7,927 nt of DNA from Clostridiales bacterium UBA1777 (GTDB taxonomy: Bacteria; Bacillota; Clostridia; Oscillospirales; Oscillospiraceae), in contig DCGN01000131.1 of assembly GCA_002315275.1 (NCBI GenBank), positions 1 to 7,927 on the forward strand. The letters run 5' to 3'. Positions within the stretch are counted from its first letter, which is position 1. Each line of letters starts with the position of its first letter. This document shows, one piece after another, positions 1-5,792 of the stretch. The notes beneath the pieces were generated by a model. That model had not been told where the DNA came from and ran no database searches. It worked only from the letters and a program-made list of their open reading frames with translations. A program made the position numbers and the translations under genes.

Positions 1-24
1 TGCTGATGCCCTCATATCCGAGGT

Positions 25-74
25 AAACTCTCCTGTTTATTGCCTGTATTTCAAGCCTATAAACAAGAGAGTTT
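25..74 (+). repeat. imperfect 16-bp inverted repeat upstream of integrase remnant
   Basis: The arms are 25-40 (AAACTCTCCTGTTTAT) and 59-74 (ATAAACAAGAGAGTTT). They pair at 15 of 16 positions around an 18-base loop; the single mismatch is C33/A66. On the plus strand the right arm runs into TTTTT (72-76), so an RNA copy would look like an intrinsic terminator or attenuator. The right arm also contains the AAGAGAG (66-72) that would be the ribosome binding site for the ATG at 79, so folding would hide it. It could instead be the terminator of a plus-strand gene lying before the window, or a recombinase binding site. The pairing is seen directly; the function is inferred. Confidence 0.6.
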
Positions 75-78
75 TTGT

Positions 79-259
79 ATGGCTAATATGAGTTTTGACT
101 ATGCTATTGAAGAGTATATGATCGACTGCCGCTCAAGACAGCTGCGCCCCAAGTCTATGAACTTCAGGCTTGAGATTACGTCTCATATGTGCTGTATTTC
201 GGCCTGTGGATCAGCCTGCTGTGCGGTTTGCCTTAGGAGATATAATCCTGCTCAATTGA
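79..259 (+). pseudogene. decayed tyrosine recombinase (phage-type integrase)
   Basis: The frame from ATG 79 reads MANMSFDYAIEEYMIDC, then SRQLRPKSMN. This matches the N-terminal SAM-like DNA-binding region of tyrosine recombinases, where members typically continue into an SYEQTLxLF-type helix. Resemblance stops at about base 165 and the frame then gives cysteine-rich sequence unlike the family. Another frame (183-230) reads SYVLYFGLWISLLCGL, followed after a one-base slip by LGDI (233-244). Together these resemble the GLRxGE box I that opens the catalytic core. The simplest reading is an internal deletion removing the linker, a frameshift, and loss of everything beyond. The catalytic Arg, the HxxR motif and the Tyr are all absent, so it cannot be active. 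The start at 79 is chosen over the TTG at 40 because the family resemblance begins there and AAGAGAG lies 7 bases upstream. The N-terminal identification is fairly secure; the box I reading is less so. Confidence 0.6.
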
Positions 260-293
260 AAAGCCGGACTGTCCTGTTTTGAAGTCCGGCTTT
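260..293. terminator. intrinsic terminator between integrase remnant and glycerate kinase
   Basis: An 11-bp perfect stem pairs 260-270 (AAAGCCGGACT) with 283-293 (AGTCCGGCTTT) around a 12-base loop. It lies 10 bases beyond the stop of the minus-strand glycerate kinase, where a terminator is expected. On the minus strand the stem runs into only four T residues; on the plus strand it is followed by a broken T-rich stretch (CTTATTTT). It may therefore act in both directions, for the kinase and for the old plus-strand integrase. Confidence 0.75.
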
Positions 294-303
294 CGAGCTT
301 ATT

Positions 304-1542
304 TTATTGTTCGCGCAGAAGCGCCACGGCAACATCGTTTACATTTGTACCGGTCGGCCCGGTGAACACAAGGCCGCCGACGGCATTAAGCGCATTGTAT
401 GCATCGTTGTTCTCGAGCACTCCGTACACCGAGAGCCCAAGGGCGGCAAGCTCAGCGCGAGTATCGCCGTCGGTATAGCCTCCCGCGGCATCGGTAGGGC
501 CGTCTGTTCCGTCGCTGCCGACAGAGAATACGGCTGCACCGTCAAGACCGGCTATTCCTTCTGCAGCCGAGAGCGCAAGCTCCTGATTCCGTCCGCCCTT
601 GCCCTTGCCGACAAGCTTTACAACGGTTTCCCCGCCCGCAATGAAAGCTACCGACCTGCCTTGCCCTGCATGCGACAGCAGGACGGATGCCAGAAAGCTT
701 CCCGCCTCTCTTGCCTGACAGCACAGTCTGTCGGTCAGAACGATGGGCTCATATCCGCGCTCGCGGCATGCCTGCGCTGCAGCGGAGCAAAGCTCGCGTA
801 CACTGCCCGTGATATAGGTGGTTACATTCGTCAGCTCCTTGGGTGTTTCTGAACGCAGAAGCGCCTTTGCTTCCCCCGAAAGGCGGAGACTGTACTTCTC
901 CGCGATGGCAACAGCCTGTTCGCAGGTAGATGAGTCGGGGCAGGCGGGGCCGCTTGCTATCATATCCAAAGGATCACCCAATATATCGCTTAAAACGATG
1001 CTGAAGACATGCGCCGGCGCACAAAGCTTTGCAAATCGGCCGCCTTTGACAGCACTCAGGCGCTTGCGGATAATATTTATCTCAACTATATCGGCACCGC
1101 AGGCCATAAGCCGGGACGTGATATCCTGCAGCTCTTCGCCCGATATAAGCGGATTTTCAAACAGCGCGCTGCCTCCGCCCGAGAGCAGAAACAGCACCGT
1201 ATCGCTTGCTTCAAGCCCTTTTACGAGTTCAAGCGCCTTGAGCGTACCGGAGAAGGAGTTTTCGTCCGGGATGGGGTGGCCTGCCTCGCAGCATACCACA
1301 CCGTCTATTGGTGCCTTGACGTGGCCGTATTTTGTGATGACGACTCCGCTTTCTATTTTATTACCGAGATAATCCTTCGCGGCCTTCGCCATCTGCCATG
1401 CGGCTTTTCCTGCGGCAACGAGAAAAACTCTTCCCGGAAATGTCTTATCTGACAGGGCGCGGCACACTGCCTCATCGGGCTTTACGGCATTAATCGATGC
1501 GGAAATGATCGCATCCGCATCCTCGCGCAGCTTTTTATTCAT
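304..1542 (-). CDS. glycerate kinase, type 2 (GckA/TtuD, MOFRL family)
   Basis: Cytoplasmic kinase of 412 residues that uses ATP to phosphorylate D-glycerate, in this family usually to 2-phosphoglycerate, feeding serine, tartrate or glycerate breakdown into lower glycolysis. The N-terminal DUF4147-type domain (about 1-235) carries AAGKAAWQMA (43-52, Lys46), SGGGSALFENP (121-131), the RKRLSAVKGGR stretch (159-169) and SDILGDPLDMIASGP (185-199). The C-terminal MOFRL domain (about 295-408) carries IAGGETVV (301-308), GGRNQELAL (316-324, Arg318), SDGTDGPTDAAGG (343-355) and TGPTGTNVNDV (394-404). The conserved Lys and Arg are the residues usually assigned to catalysis. Length is typical for the family and no key motif is missing. 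The start is well supported: AAGGAG at 1551-1556 lies 8 bases before ATG. It stands alone, with an AraC-type regulator remnant 41 bp upstream on the same strand and a terminator just downstream. Whether the product is 2- or 3-phosphoglycerate cannot be read from sequence. Confidence 0.95.
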   Translation of the reverse strand: MNKKLREDADAIISASINAVKPDEAVCRALSDKTFPGRVFLVAAGKAAWQMAKAAKDYLGNKIESGVVITKYGHVKAPIDGVVCCEAGHPIPDENSFSGTLKALELVKGLEASDTVLFLLSGGGSALFENPLISGEELQDITSRLMACGADIVEINIIRKRLSAVKGGRFAKLCAPAHVFSIVLSDILGDPLDMIASGPACPDSSTCEQAVAIAEKYSLRLSGEAKALLRSETPKELTNVTTYITGSVRELCSAAAQACRERGYEPIVLTDRLCCQAREAGSFLASVLLSHAGQGRSVAFIAGGETVVKLVGKGKGGRNQELALSAAEGIAGLDGAAVFSVGSDGTDGPTDAAGGYTDGDTRAELAALGLSVYGVLENNDAYNALNAVGGLVFTGPTGTNVNDVAVALLREQ

Positions 1543-1583
1543 ATAACGTACTCCTTATTCGTGTTATAGCTTTTTCGGGAACC

Positions 1584-1691
1584 TTAGTTCTCGGTTGAAA
1601 AGACAGTCGGTGATTTCCTCACAGAGGATGGGGTAACATGGAAATACTGATGAAACACCTTCGAGAAATGGCTTGGGCTTGAACAGCCTAT
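1584..1691 (-). pseudogene. AraC-family transcriptional regulator, C-terminal remnant
   Basis: Read on the minus strand from 1691 to the TAA at 1584-1586, this encodes IGCSSPSHFSKVF, then HQYFHVTPSSVRKS and a short tail ending TEN. This is the second helix-turn-helix of AraC/XylS regulators, whose usual form is VGFSSPSHFSKVFKKYFGVTPSEYRKS with small variations. The resemblance in this block is very strong and the end position is right for the family. Upstream (above 1691) the same frame stays open to a TAA near 1816 but no longer reads like the family. SGDVCG, read in another frame at about 1707-1724, may be the start of the recognition-helix region, which implies a frameshift. The effector domain and first helix-turn-helix are not recognisable, so this is a broken gene. 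It ends 41 bp before the glycerate kinase start on the same strand, so the intact ancestor may have been that gene's regulator. Confidence 0.75.
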
Positions 1692-1862
1692 TAACCCGAT
1701 AAAATAACACCGCAGACATCGCCTGATAGAAATATACCACAAAGACTCCGATATGAAAACGGCAAAAACGCGAGATGCTGCGTTGTATAATATTTCTTGC
1801 TTCCCAGCGGGACGCTCAAGCTGTTAACGTCAACCGCAAGAAGAAAGCTCTGATAACCGGCA
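1692..1862. other. gap with no supportable gene
   Basis: This stretch lies between the recognisable AraC remnant and the terminator at 1863. It has short open frames on both strands but no family resemblance I can defend. It may be the eroded upstream part of the AraC gene; frames such as NSLSVPLGSKKY are suggestive at most. A TATAAT at 1786-1791 has no acceptable -35 box at 16-18 bp on the plus strand. TTGAAC (1679-1684) and TAAAAT (1700-1705) are spaced only 15 bp, which is short for a sigma-70-type promoter. Confidence 0.4.
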
Positions 1863-1898
1863 AGCCGCTCTGCGAAAAATGCAGAGCGGCTGTTTTTT
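1863..1898 (+). terminator. strong intrinsic terminator pointing along the plus strand
   Basis: A perfect 11-bp GC-rich stem, 1863-1873 (AGCCGCTCTGC) with 1881-1891 (GCAGAGCGGCT), closes a 7-base loop (GAAAAAT) and is followed by G and then TTTTTT (1893-1898). On the minus strand the stem is followed by TGCCGGTTATC with no T tract, so as a terminator for the minus-strand gene that stops at 1921 it is incomplete, though the hairpin is well placed for that role. The full signal fits a plus-strand transcript, but no plus-strand gene is visible upstream of it. Confidence 0.8.
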
Positions 1899-1920
1899 GT
1901 TCAGATTTTAGTTCAGATAA

Positions 1921-3060
1921 TCATAGCATCGGCTCAGTCCAGCCGGAATTTCCACCGTCCGCATCACCGCTGTCTCCTCCGCCCGAGTAGCTGATCGGTA
2001 TCTTCGTTTCGGAGACGCCGGTCTCCGTCATATAGAAAAGCTCTCCGTTGACTCTGACAAGATACATGCTTCCGAGCACCTCCAGCACCTCAACCGTTGA
2101 ATTAAGCATCAGCCTGCTTTTTGATTTTCCCAAAAGATCAAGCCCGGTATATGTCCAGCCTTCGGAACCGACGAAGGCCTCCCACGGCTGATATTTCTCC
2201 TCCGTCTCAAGGCGGATGCAGCGGCTGTCCGCCGTTGCTTCTGTCCCGTAAATATATATCCTCGCTGTTGCTCCGTCTATGCTGAGCACGCGTACCTCAT
2301 CGCCGTATTCAAACAGCCCGGCAAGAAGCTTTGTTCCGTCCAGGCGCACAGTCGCCTTTCCGTAGCATATGCCCTCCTGATCAACGGTCACGGCAAGGGG
2401 CACGGCTCCGGCAACAAAGCTTCCGCCGCAGCAAAGGACTATATCCCCTCCGTCAGCTCCCGTGTCATCGCCGCCGTCATCGCCGCCGTTCGAGTAGGCC
2501 GAGTTCGCTGTCCTGCTGATCGCCCGGGTCTTCACGAAGCCCTGCTTGTCTCCTATCCTGACGAAATAACATTCATCAAACTCATCAACAACGGTTACCT
2601 CCGTGTTGAACCTCAGCATTTCGAGCTCGACGTCAAGGTCGATATCCTCATAGAGGATCGCGCCGCTGCAGGAGTAGCCCGTCCATTCTTCGCAGTTCTC
2701 CTCATAATCAAGCCGTATAAACCTTCTCTCGACAAGGCCGAACAGTTCGCCGTGCTTTACGATGCTGTATCCGTATAGGCCCTTCACGTCGCCCATATAC
2801 TCAACTGTATCACCTCTGTTGAGAACCGCAAGCACGACATCGGCATCTATGCCCTTGATATATCCCGCCACGGTATCCGGCTCGGCTGCCTCCGTAAGCT
2901 CGGGAGTCGTGACAGGCTCAGGCGCTGACGAGGGGGCAGGCGCCGGTGCTTCGGTCACTTCCGGTGTCTCCGGCACGGTCACGAAAAGGCGAACGCCGAA
3001 AAATCCTATTGCAAGGCATACAATGGCTGTTGTGATGAAAACGACCGCTCTTTTGAACAC
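1921..3060 (-). CDS. membrane-anchored multi-SH3-like-domain protein
   Basis: Predicted extracytoplasmic protein of 379 residues from GTG 3060; no enzymatic motif seen. In order it has a short basic start (VFKR), one hydrophobic helix (about 4-27) acting as anchor or uncleaved signal, a Pro/Glu/Thr/Ala-rich spacer (28-63), two SH3-like beta domains (about 64-117 and 126-184), a Gly/Asp-rich linker (191-206), a third beta-rich block (about 207-285), a fourth SH3-like block (about 301-353), and a Gly/Asp/Ser tail ending WTEPML. Motifs such as GDTVEYMGD, YFVRIGDKQGFVKT and YLVRVNGELFYM have the usual bacterial SH3 form. Such domains commonly bind peptidoglycan or other wall material. ATG codons at 3109-3111 and 3106-3108 would add 17 or 16 residues but have no ribosome binding site, whereas GTG has a perfect one. 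The gene appears to be transcribed alone. No orthologue name can be given; the wall-binding role is inferred. Confidence 0.8.
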   Translation of the reverse strand: MFKRAVVFITTAIVCLAIGFFGVRLFVTVPETPEVTEAPAPAPSSAPEPVTTPELTEAAEPDTVAGYIKGIDADVVLAVLNRGDTVEYMGDVKGLYGYSIVKHGELFGLVERRFIRLDYEENCEEWTGYSCSGAILYEDIDLDVELEMLRFNTEVTVVDEFDECYFVRIGDKQGFVKTRAISRTANSAYSNGGDDGGDDTGADGGDIVLCCGGSFVAGAVPLAVTVDQEGICYGKATVRLDGTKLLAGLFEYGDEVRVLSIDGATARIYIYGTEATADSRCIRLETEEKYQPWEAFVGSEGWTYTGLDLLGKSKSRLMLNSTVEVLEVLGSMYLVRVNGELFYMTETGVSETKIPISYSGGGDSGDADGGNSGWTEPML

Positions 3061-3067
3061 GGCTTCC

Positions 3068-3073
3068 CCTCCT
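3068..3073 (-). promoter_or_regulatory. ribosome binding site fixing a GTG start
   Basis: Perfect AGGAGG, 7 bases before GTG 3060-3058. The two ATG codons upstream (3111 and 3108) are preceded by TGTTTATAA with no Shine-Dalgarno match. The predicted transcription start near 3113 would also leave those ATGs almost without a leader. Both facts favour the GTG. Confidence 0.8.
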
Positions 3074-3119
3074 ATCCCCCGTTTTCCGTTCTGCGGTTCA
3101 TCCCGCATCATTTATAAAC

Positions 3120-3149
3120 AGTTTATCATAAACATTGGGCGAATGTAAA
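3120..3149 (-). promoter_or_regulatory. promoter of the SH3-domain gene
   Basis: On the minus strand TTTACA (3149-3144, 5 of 6 to the -35 consensus) and TAAACT (3125-3120, 4 of 6) are separated by 18 bp. TG lies one base before the -10, an extended -10 element. The start of transcription would fall near 3113, giving a leader of about 50 bases to GTG 3060. Confidence 0.55.
3121..3133. promoter_or_regulatory. 13-bp palindrome over the -10 box, possible operator
   Basis: GTTTATcATAAAC is a perfect 6-bp dyad around one base. It covers most of the -10 box of the SH3-gene promoter and continues into the spacer, a common place for a repressor site. A second small dyad, ACATT/AATGT (3132-3136 and 3142-3146), lies just upstream and touches the -35 box. 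AT-rich short palindromes occur by chance, so binding is inference. Confidence 0.35.
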
Positions 3150-3172
3150 CATTTTCCGGGTTATACCCGAGC

Positions 3173-3218
3173 AAAAAGGAGAGCCGGACGCATTTATGCG
3201 AGGTGTCCGGCTCTCTTT
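3173..3218 (-). terminator. intrinsic terminator of the galE operon
   Basis: A stem pairs 3176-3189 with 3205-3218 (core AGAGCCGGAC / GTCCGGCTCT, extended by four pairs including one G-T). The 15-base loop itself contains GCAT/ATGC. On the minus strand it ends in CTCCTTTTTGC with five T residues (3177-3173). It lies about 80 bp beyond the galE stop and just ahead of the SH3 gene promoter, so it separates the two units. Confidence 0.8.
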
Positions 3219-3275
3219 GCTTATATAAACTCATCCGTCCAAAAGATACTCACCCGCGTCTCAGCGGCAGAGGTG

Positions 3276-3296
3276 CGGACGGCCAGCCCACGTCCG
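3276..3296 (-). other. small hairpin just after the galE stop
   Basis: CGGACG (3276-3281) pairs perfectly with CGTCCG (3291-3296) around a 9-base loop, beginning 3 bases past the galE stop. No T tract follows, so it is not a terminator alone. It might protect the mRNA 3' end, or be chance. Confidence 0.25.
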
Positions 3297-3299
3297 GAT

Positions 3300-4319
3300 T
3301 TATTTGCCGTATCCGTCGGGATTGTTTTTCTGCCAGTTCCACGCGTCGCGGCACATGTCCTCGAGGCCGTACTGCGCTTTCCAACCGAGCTTCTCGGCGC
3401 TCTTGTCGGGAGAAGCATAAACCGATGCGAGATCTCCCGCACGGCGCGGCGCGATAACATACGGTATTATTACGCCGTTTATTTTCTCGAATGCCTTTAC
3501 CATATCGAGCACACTGAAGCCGTTACCCGTGCCGAGATTGAAAACGGATTCTCCCTTATGGCTTTGCATATACTCAATGGCCGCGACGTGGCCGCGCGCA
3601 AGGTCTACCACATGGATATAGTCACGCACACCCGTGCCGTCGGGCGTATCGTAATCATTACCGAAGACGCTGAGGTGCTCGCGGTGGCCTATGGCGACCT
3701 GAGAGATATACGGCATCAGGTTGTTCGGAATGCCGCGGGGGTCTTCGCCGATAAGTCCGCTCTTGTGTGCGCCGATAGGGTTGAAGTAGCGCAGGAGCAC
3801 AACACTCCACTCGCTGTCAGCCTTGGCTATGTCGCGCATGATCTGCTCGGACATGTATTTTGTCCATCCGTAGGGATTTGTGCAGGTTCCTGTTTTTGCG
3901 GTCTCCTTCAGCGGCATGACATTTTCTGAGGAATAGACTGTCGCCGAGGAGGAAAAGACTATGTTTTTCACCCCGTGGTCACGCATCGTTTCGCATAGGA
4001 TGACCGTTGAAAAGATGTTGTTGTCATAGTACTCCAACGGCATTTCGATGCTCTCTCCGACAGCCTTGAGCCCCGCGAAGTGGATAACACAGTTAATGTC
4101 GGGATTAACGTCAAATATTCTGTTCAGCGCCTCCCTGTCGCGCACGTCAGCCTTATGAAATTCGGGGCGCTTACCCGTTATCTGCTCAATGCGGTCGATG
4201 GACTTTGCGCTCGAGTTGACAAGGTTGTCAACAACGACGACCTCCATGCCCTTCTCAAGCAGCTCCACGCAGGTATGGCTTCCGATATATCCGGCGCCGC
4301 CGGTAACTAAAACTTTCAT
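3300..4319 (-). CDS. galE: UDP-glucose 4-epimerase
   Basis: Cytoplasmic NAD-dependent enzyme interconverting UDP-glucose and UDP-galactose (Leloir pathway and surface-sugar supply). The 339 residues match the usual length. The Rossmann glycine motif is GGAGYIGSHT (7-16), with Asp31 positioned for the NAD ribose. The short-chain dehydrogenase catalytic set is present: Ser125 in SSSATVY and Tyr150-Lys154 in YGWTK. Further conserved blocks are HFAGLKAVGES (80-90), LRYFNPIGAH (176-185), DGTGVRDYIHVVDLA (227-241) and RRAGDLASVYA (292-302). The position that is Tyr299 in E. coli GalE and Cys307 in human GALE appears to be Val300. A smaller residue here is linked to acceptance of N-acetylated UDP-sugars, so dual use is possible. 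The start is supported by GGGAG at 4327-4331, 7 bases upstream. It is the last gene of the five-gene run, 27 bp after the acetyltransferase, and is followed by a terminator. No other galactose-pathway gene is nearby. Confidence 0.96.
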   Translation of the reverse strand: MKVLVTGGAGYIGSHTCVELLEKGMEVVVVDNLVNSSAKSIDRIEQITGKRPEFHKADVRDREALNRIFDVNPDINCVIHFAGLKAVGESIEMPLEYYDNNIFSTVILCETMRDHGVKNIVFSSSATVYSSENVMPLKETAKTGTCTNPYGWTKYMSEQIMRDIAKADSEWSVVLLRYFNPIGAHKSGLIGEDPRGIPNNLMPYISQVAIGHREHLSVFGNDYDTPDGTGVRDYIHVVDLARGHVAAIEYMQSHKGESVFNLGTGNGFSVLDMVKAFEKINGVIIPYVIAPRRAGDLASVYASPDKSAEKLGWKAQYGLEDMCRDAWNWQKNNPDGYGK

Positions 4320-4346
4320 CTTTGATCTCCCTAACCTTTTCTTTAC

Positions 4347-4871
4347 TCAGATAATATACTCAAACGCTTTGAAATACGTCCAGCCGGTGTCTGCATAATA
4401 CATTGATATCGTCTCGAGCGGCTTGAAGCCCACGCTCTCATATGCTCTCTCCGCAGGGAGGTTGCCCTGCAGCACATCGAGCCTGACCGTCTTCGCGCCC
4501 TGCGCCTTTGCAAGTGCGATAACATAGCGTGCCATCTCCTTTGCAAAACCGCGGCCCGCATAGTCCGTGCCGACACCGAGCGCGTGGATGACGAACACCT
4601 CGTCGCCCTTGGCCTCTACAGACCATTTTATTTTTTCGTAAGCCTCGTTGTATGCGTGGTTCGCTATCATGCACGCGGCGCACCTTCCGGCCTCAAAGCC
4701 GACATACATTTCCCCCGCCGCTATTGCGCTCGTGAGCATTTCCCGAGAGGGGTAAATATCCTTCTTCCAACCGGGCTTATACTGATAATCCTCCATCGCG
4801 TCTATGAGTTCATAATAGAAGTCTCTTATGAGAGTATAGTCATCTTCCGTGGCTCTTCTGATGCTGATCAT
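4347..4871 (-). CDS. GNAT-family N-acetyltransferase
   Basis: Predicted cytoplasmic acetyl-CoA-dependent acyltransferase of 174 residues; the acceptor (amine, amino acid or protein N-terminus) is unknown. The fold signature runs from ISIRRATEDDYTLIRDFYYE (2-21) through the central strand FVIHALGV (93-100) to the acetyl-CoA pyrophosphate loop YAGRGFA (104-110, the R/QxxGxG/A motif). It ends with the helix and strand NLPAERAYESVGFK (137-150), typical of motif B. An open frame extends upstream to 5084 but only overlaps the hydrolase gene in another frame. ATG 4871 is preferred because AAGGAG at 4878-4883 lies 6 bases upstream and family resemblance begins at Met1. The ribosome binding site touches the hydrolase stop codon, an arrangement that suggests coupled translation. 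The gap to galE is 27 bp. Confidence 0.9.
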   Translation of the reverse strand: MISIRRATEDDYTLIRDFYYELIDAMEDYQYKPGWKKDIYPSREMLTSAIAAGEMYVGFEAGRCAACMIANHAYNEAYEKIKWSVEAKGDEVFVIHALGVGTDYAGRGFAKEMARYVIALAKAQGAKTVRLDVLQGNLPAERAYESVGFKPLETISMYYADTGWTYFKAFEYII

Positions 4872-4877
4872 ATATTT

Positions 4878-4883
4878 CTCCTT
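4878..4883 (-). promoter_or_regulatory. ribosome binding site fixing the GNAT start
   Basis: AAGGAG, 6 bases before ATG 4871. Its first base is also the last base of the hydrolase TAA (4885-4883). It rules out the 71-residue longer reading that would begin inside the hydrolase gene. Confidence 0.8.
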
Positions 4884-5791
4884 TATATGAAATATTTCTC
4901 CGTAAACTCGTCTATCAGCGCCTCGTATTCCCGCGGATACAGATAAAAGGTCTCTATATGGCGGGCATCGTCCGTGAAGAGCTTCGCCTTCGGCCCGGTG
5001 TACGCACCGTAGGCAAGCTCGCTCTCGGCAAAAGGCACCGTGGGATCCTTCCTGCCGTGGACGAAGATGATCGGCTTGACGCACCCGGCAAGCTTCGGCA
5101 GAGCATTCGTATCGCGCAGGTCATACCCACCGAAAACGCGGTTCATAAGCCTTATCGGCCCGTAAAAGCTTCCGAGACGCGGCTTTATAAGATGCTCAGC
5201 GCTTGTATAGCCGCTGTCGTCAATGATAAAGCGCACGTTCTCCGGGCAATCGGCACTCATGCGCATGACAGTCGCGCCGCCCATCGAGAAGCCGTGCAGG
5301 ATCATCTGAACGTCATTTCCGAAGCGCTCGCGGAGAACATTTATCCATCTGAGGCAGTCTATGCTCTCGTAATAATCATAGCCTATCGTCTGTCCCTCGC
5401 TCTCGCCGTGAGCGGCATGATCGGGACAGAACACGTCAAAGCCGCGGCTGTGATACATATCAAGGAACATTCCCGCCGTTTCGGCGTGCTCGGAGCGGTA
5501 TCCGTGCACTATGAAGGCGATCCTTTTTCCGTTTGAGTTCGGGCTCGGCAGATAAAAGCCCCTGAGCTTCTCGCCGCGGGAGCTTTTCATCTCAAGCACC
5601 TGCTGAGGAGATTTTCTCAGCCTGTCGGCCGTGGAATATCTGTAAGCGTAATACTCTTCGGAGTGGTTTTTTCTGCCGAAGGCGCGCTCAAGCAGCGGAG
5701 AGCCTCTGCGAAGGAATGTGTAGCTGTATATCTCCCCCGCGCCGAATGCCGCAAGCGCAACAGGTATCGCTGCCGCAAAAAGCTTCTTCAT
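4883..5791 (-). CDS. N-terminally anchored alpha/beta hydrolase
   Basis: Serine hydrolase of 302 residues. An N-terminal hydrophobic segment (about 3-25, after MKK) probably anchors it in the membrane or acts as a signal peptide, with the catalytic domain then outside. The alpha/beta hydrolase set is complete: oxyanion-region HGYRSE (96-101), PDHAAHGES (123-131), nucleophile Ser169 in GFSMG (167-171), acid Asp249 in HGRKDPTVP (245-253), and His278 in DDARHIE (274-280). Layout and length resemble the YqkD-like group of Bacillota, whose substrates are not established; esterase, lipase or peptidase activity is possible. The start lies one base after the permease stop (TGA-T-ATG). Upstream there is only a weak GAAAGTGA, so translation is probably coupled to the permease. 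Substrate cannot be told from sequence. Confidence 0.88.
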   Translation of the reverse strand: MKKLFAAAIPVALAAFGAGEIYSYTFLRRGSPLLERAFGRKNHSEEYYAYRYSTADRLRKSPQQVLEMKSSRGEKLRGFYLPSPNSNGKRIAFIVHGYRSEHAETAGMFLDMYHSRGFDVFCPDHAAHGESEGQTIGYDYYESIDCLRWINVLRERFGNDVQMILHGFSMGGATVMRMSADCPENVRFIIDDSGYTSAEHLIKPRLGSFYGPIRLMNRVFGGYDLRDTNALPKLAGCVKPIIFVHGRKDPTVPFAESELAYGAYTGPKAKLFTDDARHIETFYLYPREYEALIDEFTEKYFI

Positions 5792-5792
5792 A

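Noticed and set aside
44..200. 9-bp direct repeat CTGTATTTC at 44-52 and 192-200, possible deletion or target-site duplication
   Set aside because: Nine bases are too short to exclude chance, and neither copy lies at the apparent deletion junction near 165.
1638..1682. Fourteen-codon plus-strand frame MEILMKHLREMAWA behind a GAGG-like site, possible leader peptide
   Set aside because: It is exactly antisense to the conserved AraC helix-turn-helix block on the minus strand, which explains its openness better.
1543..1690. Possible riboswitch or T-box leader ahead of the glycerate kinase
   Set aside because: I see no conserved core motif of any riboswitch class I know, and most of the stretch is accounted for by the AraC remnant.
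1786..1791. Perfect TATAAT in the gap upstream of the plus-strand terminator
   Set aside because: No -35-like hexamer is found at 16-18 bp upstream (the bases are CAAAAA or AAAAAC), so a promoter call is not justified.
1775..1990. 71-codon plus-strand frame crossing the terminator at 1863-1898 and the end of the SH3 gene
   Set aside because: It runs through a strong terminator hairpin into the antisense of a real gene and has no family resemblance.
3135..3929. 264-codon plus-strand open frame opposite galE
   Set aside because: It is antisense to highly conserved GalE motifs, has no recognisable domain, and arises from the GC-rich third positions of galE.
4872..5084. 71-residue upstream extension of the GNAT protein
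   Set aside because: It overlaps the hydrolase in another frame, has no family resemblance, and the ATG at 4871 has a good ribosome binding site.
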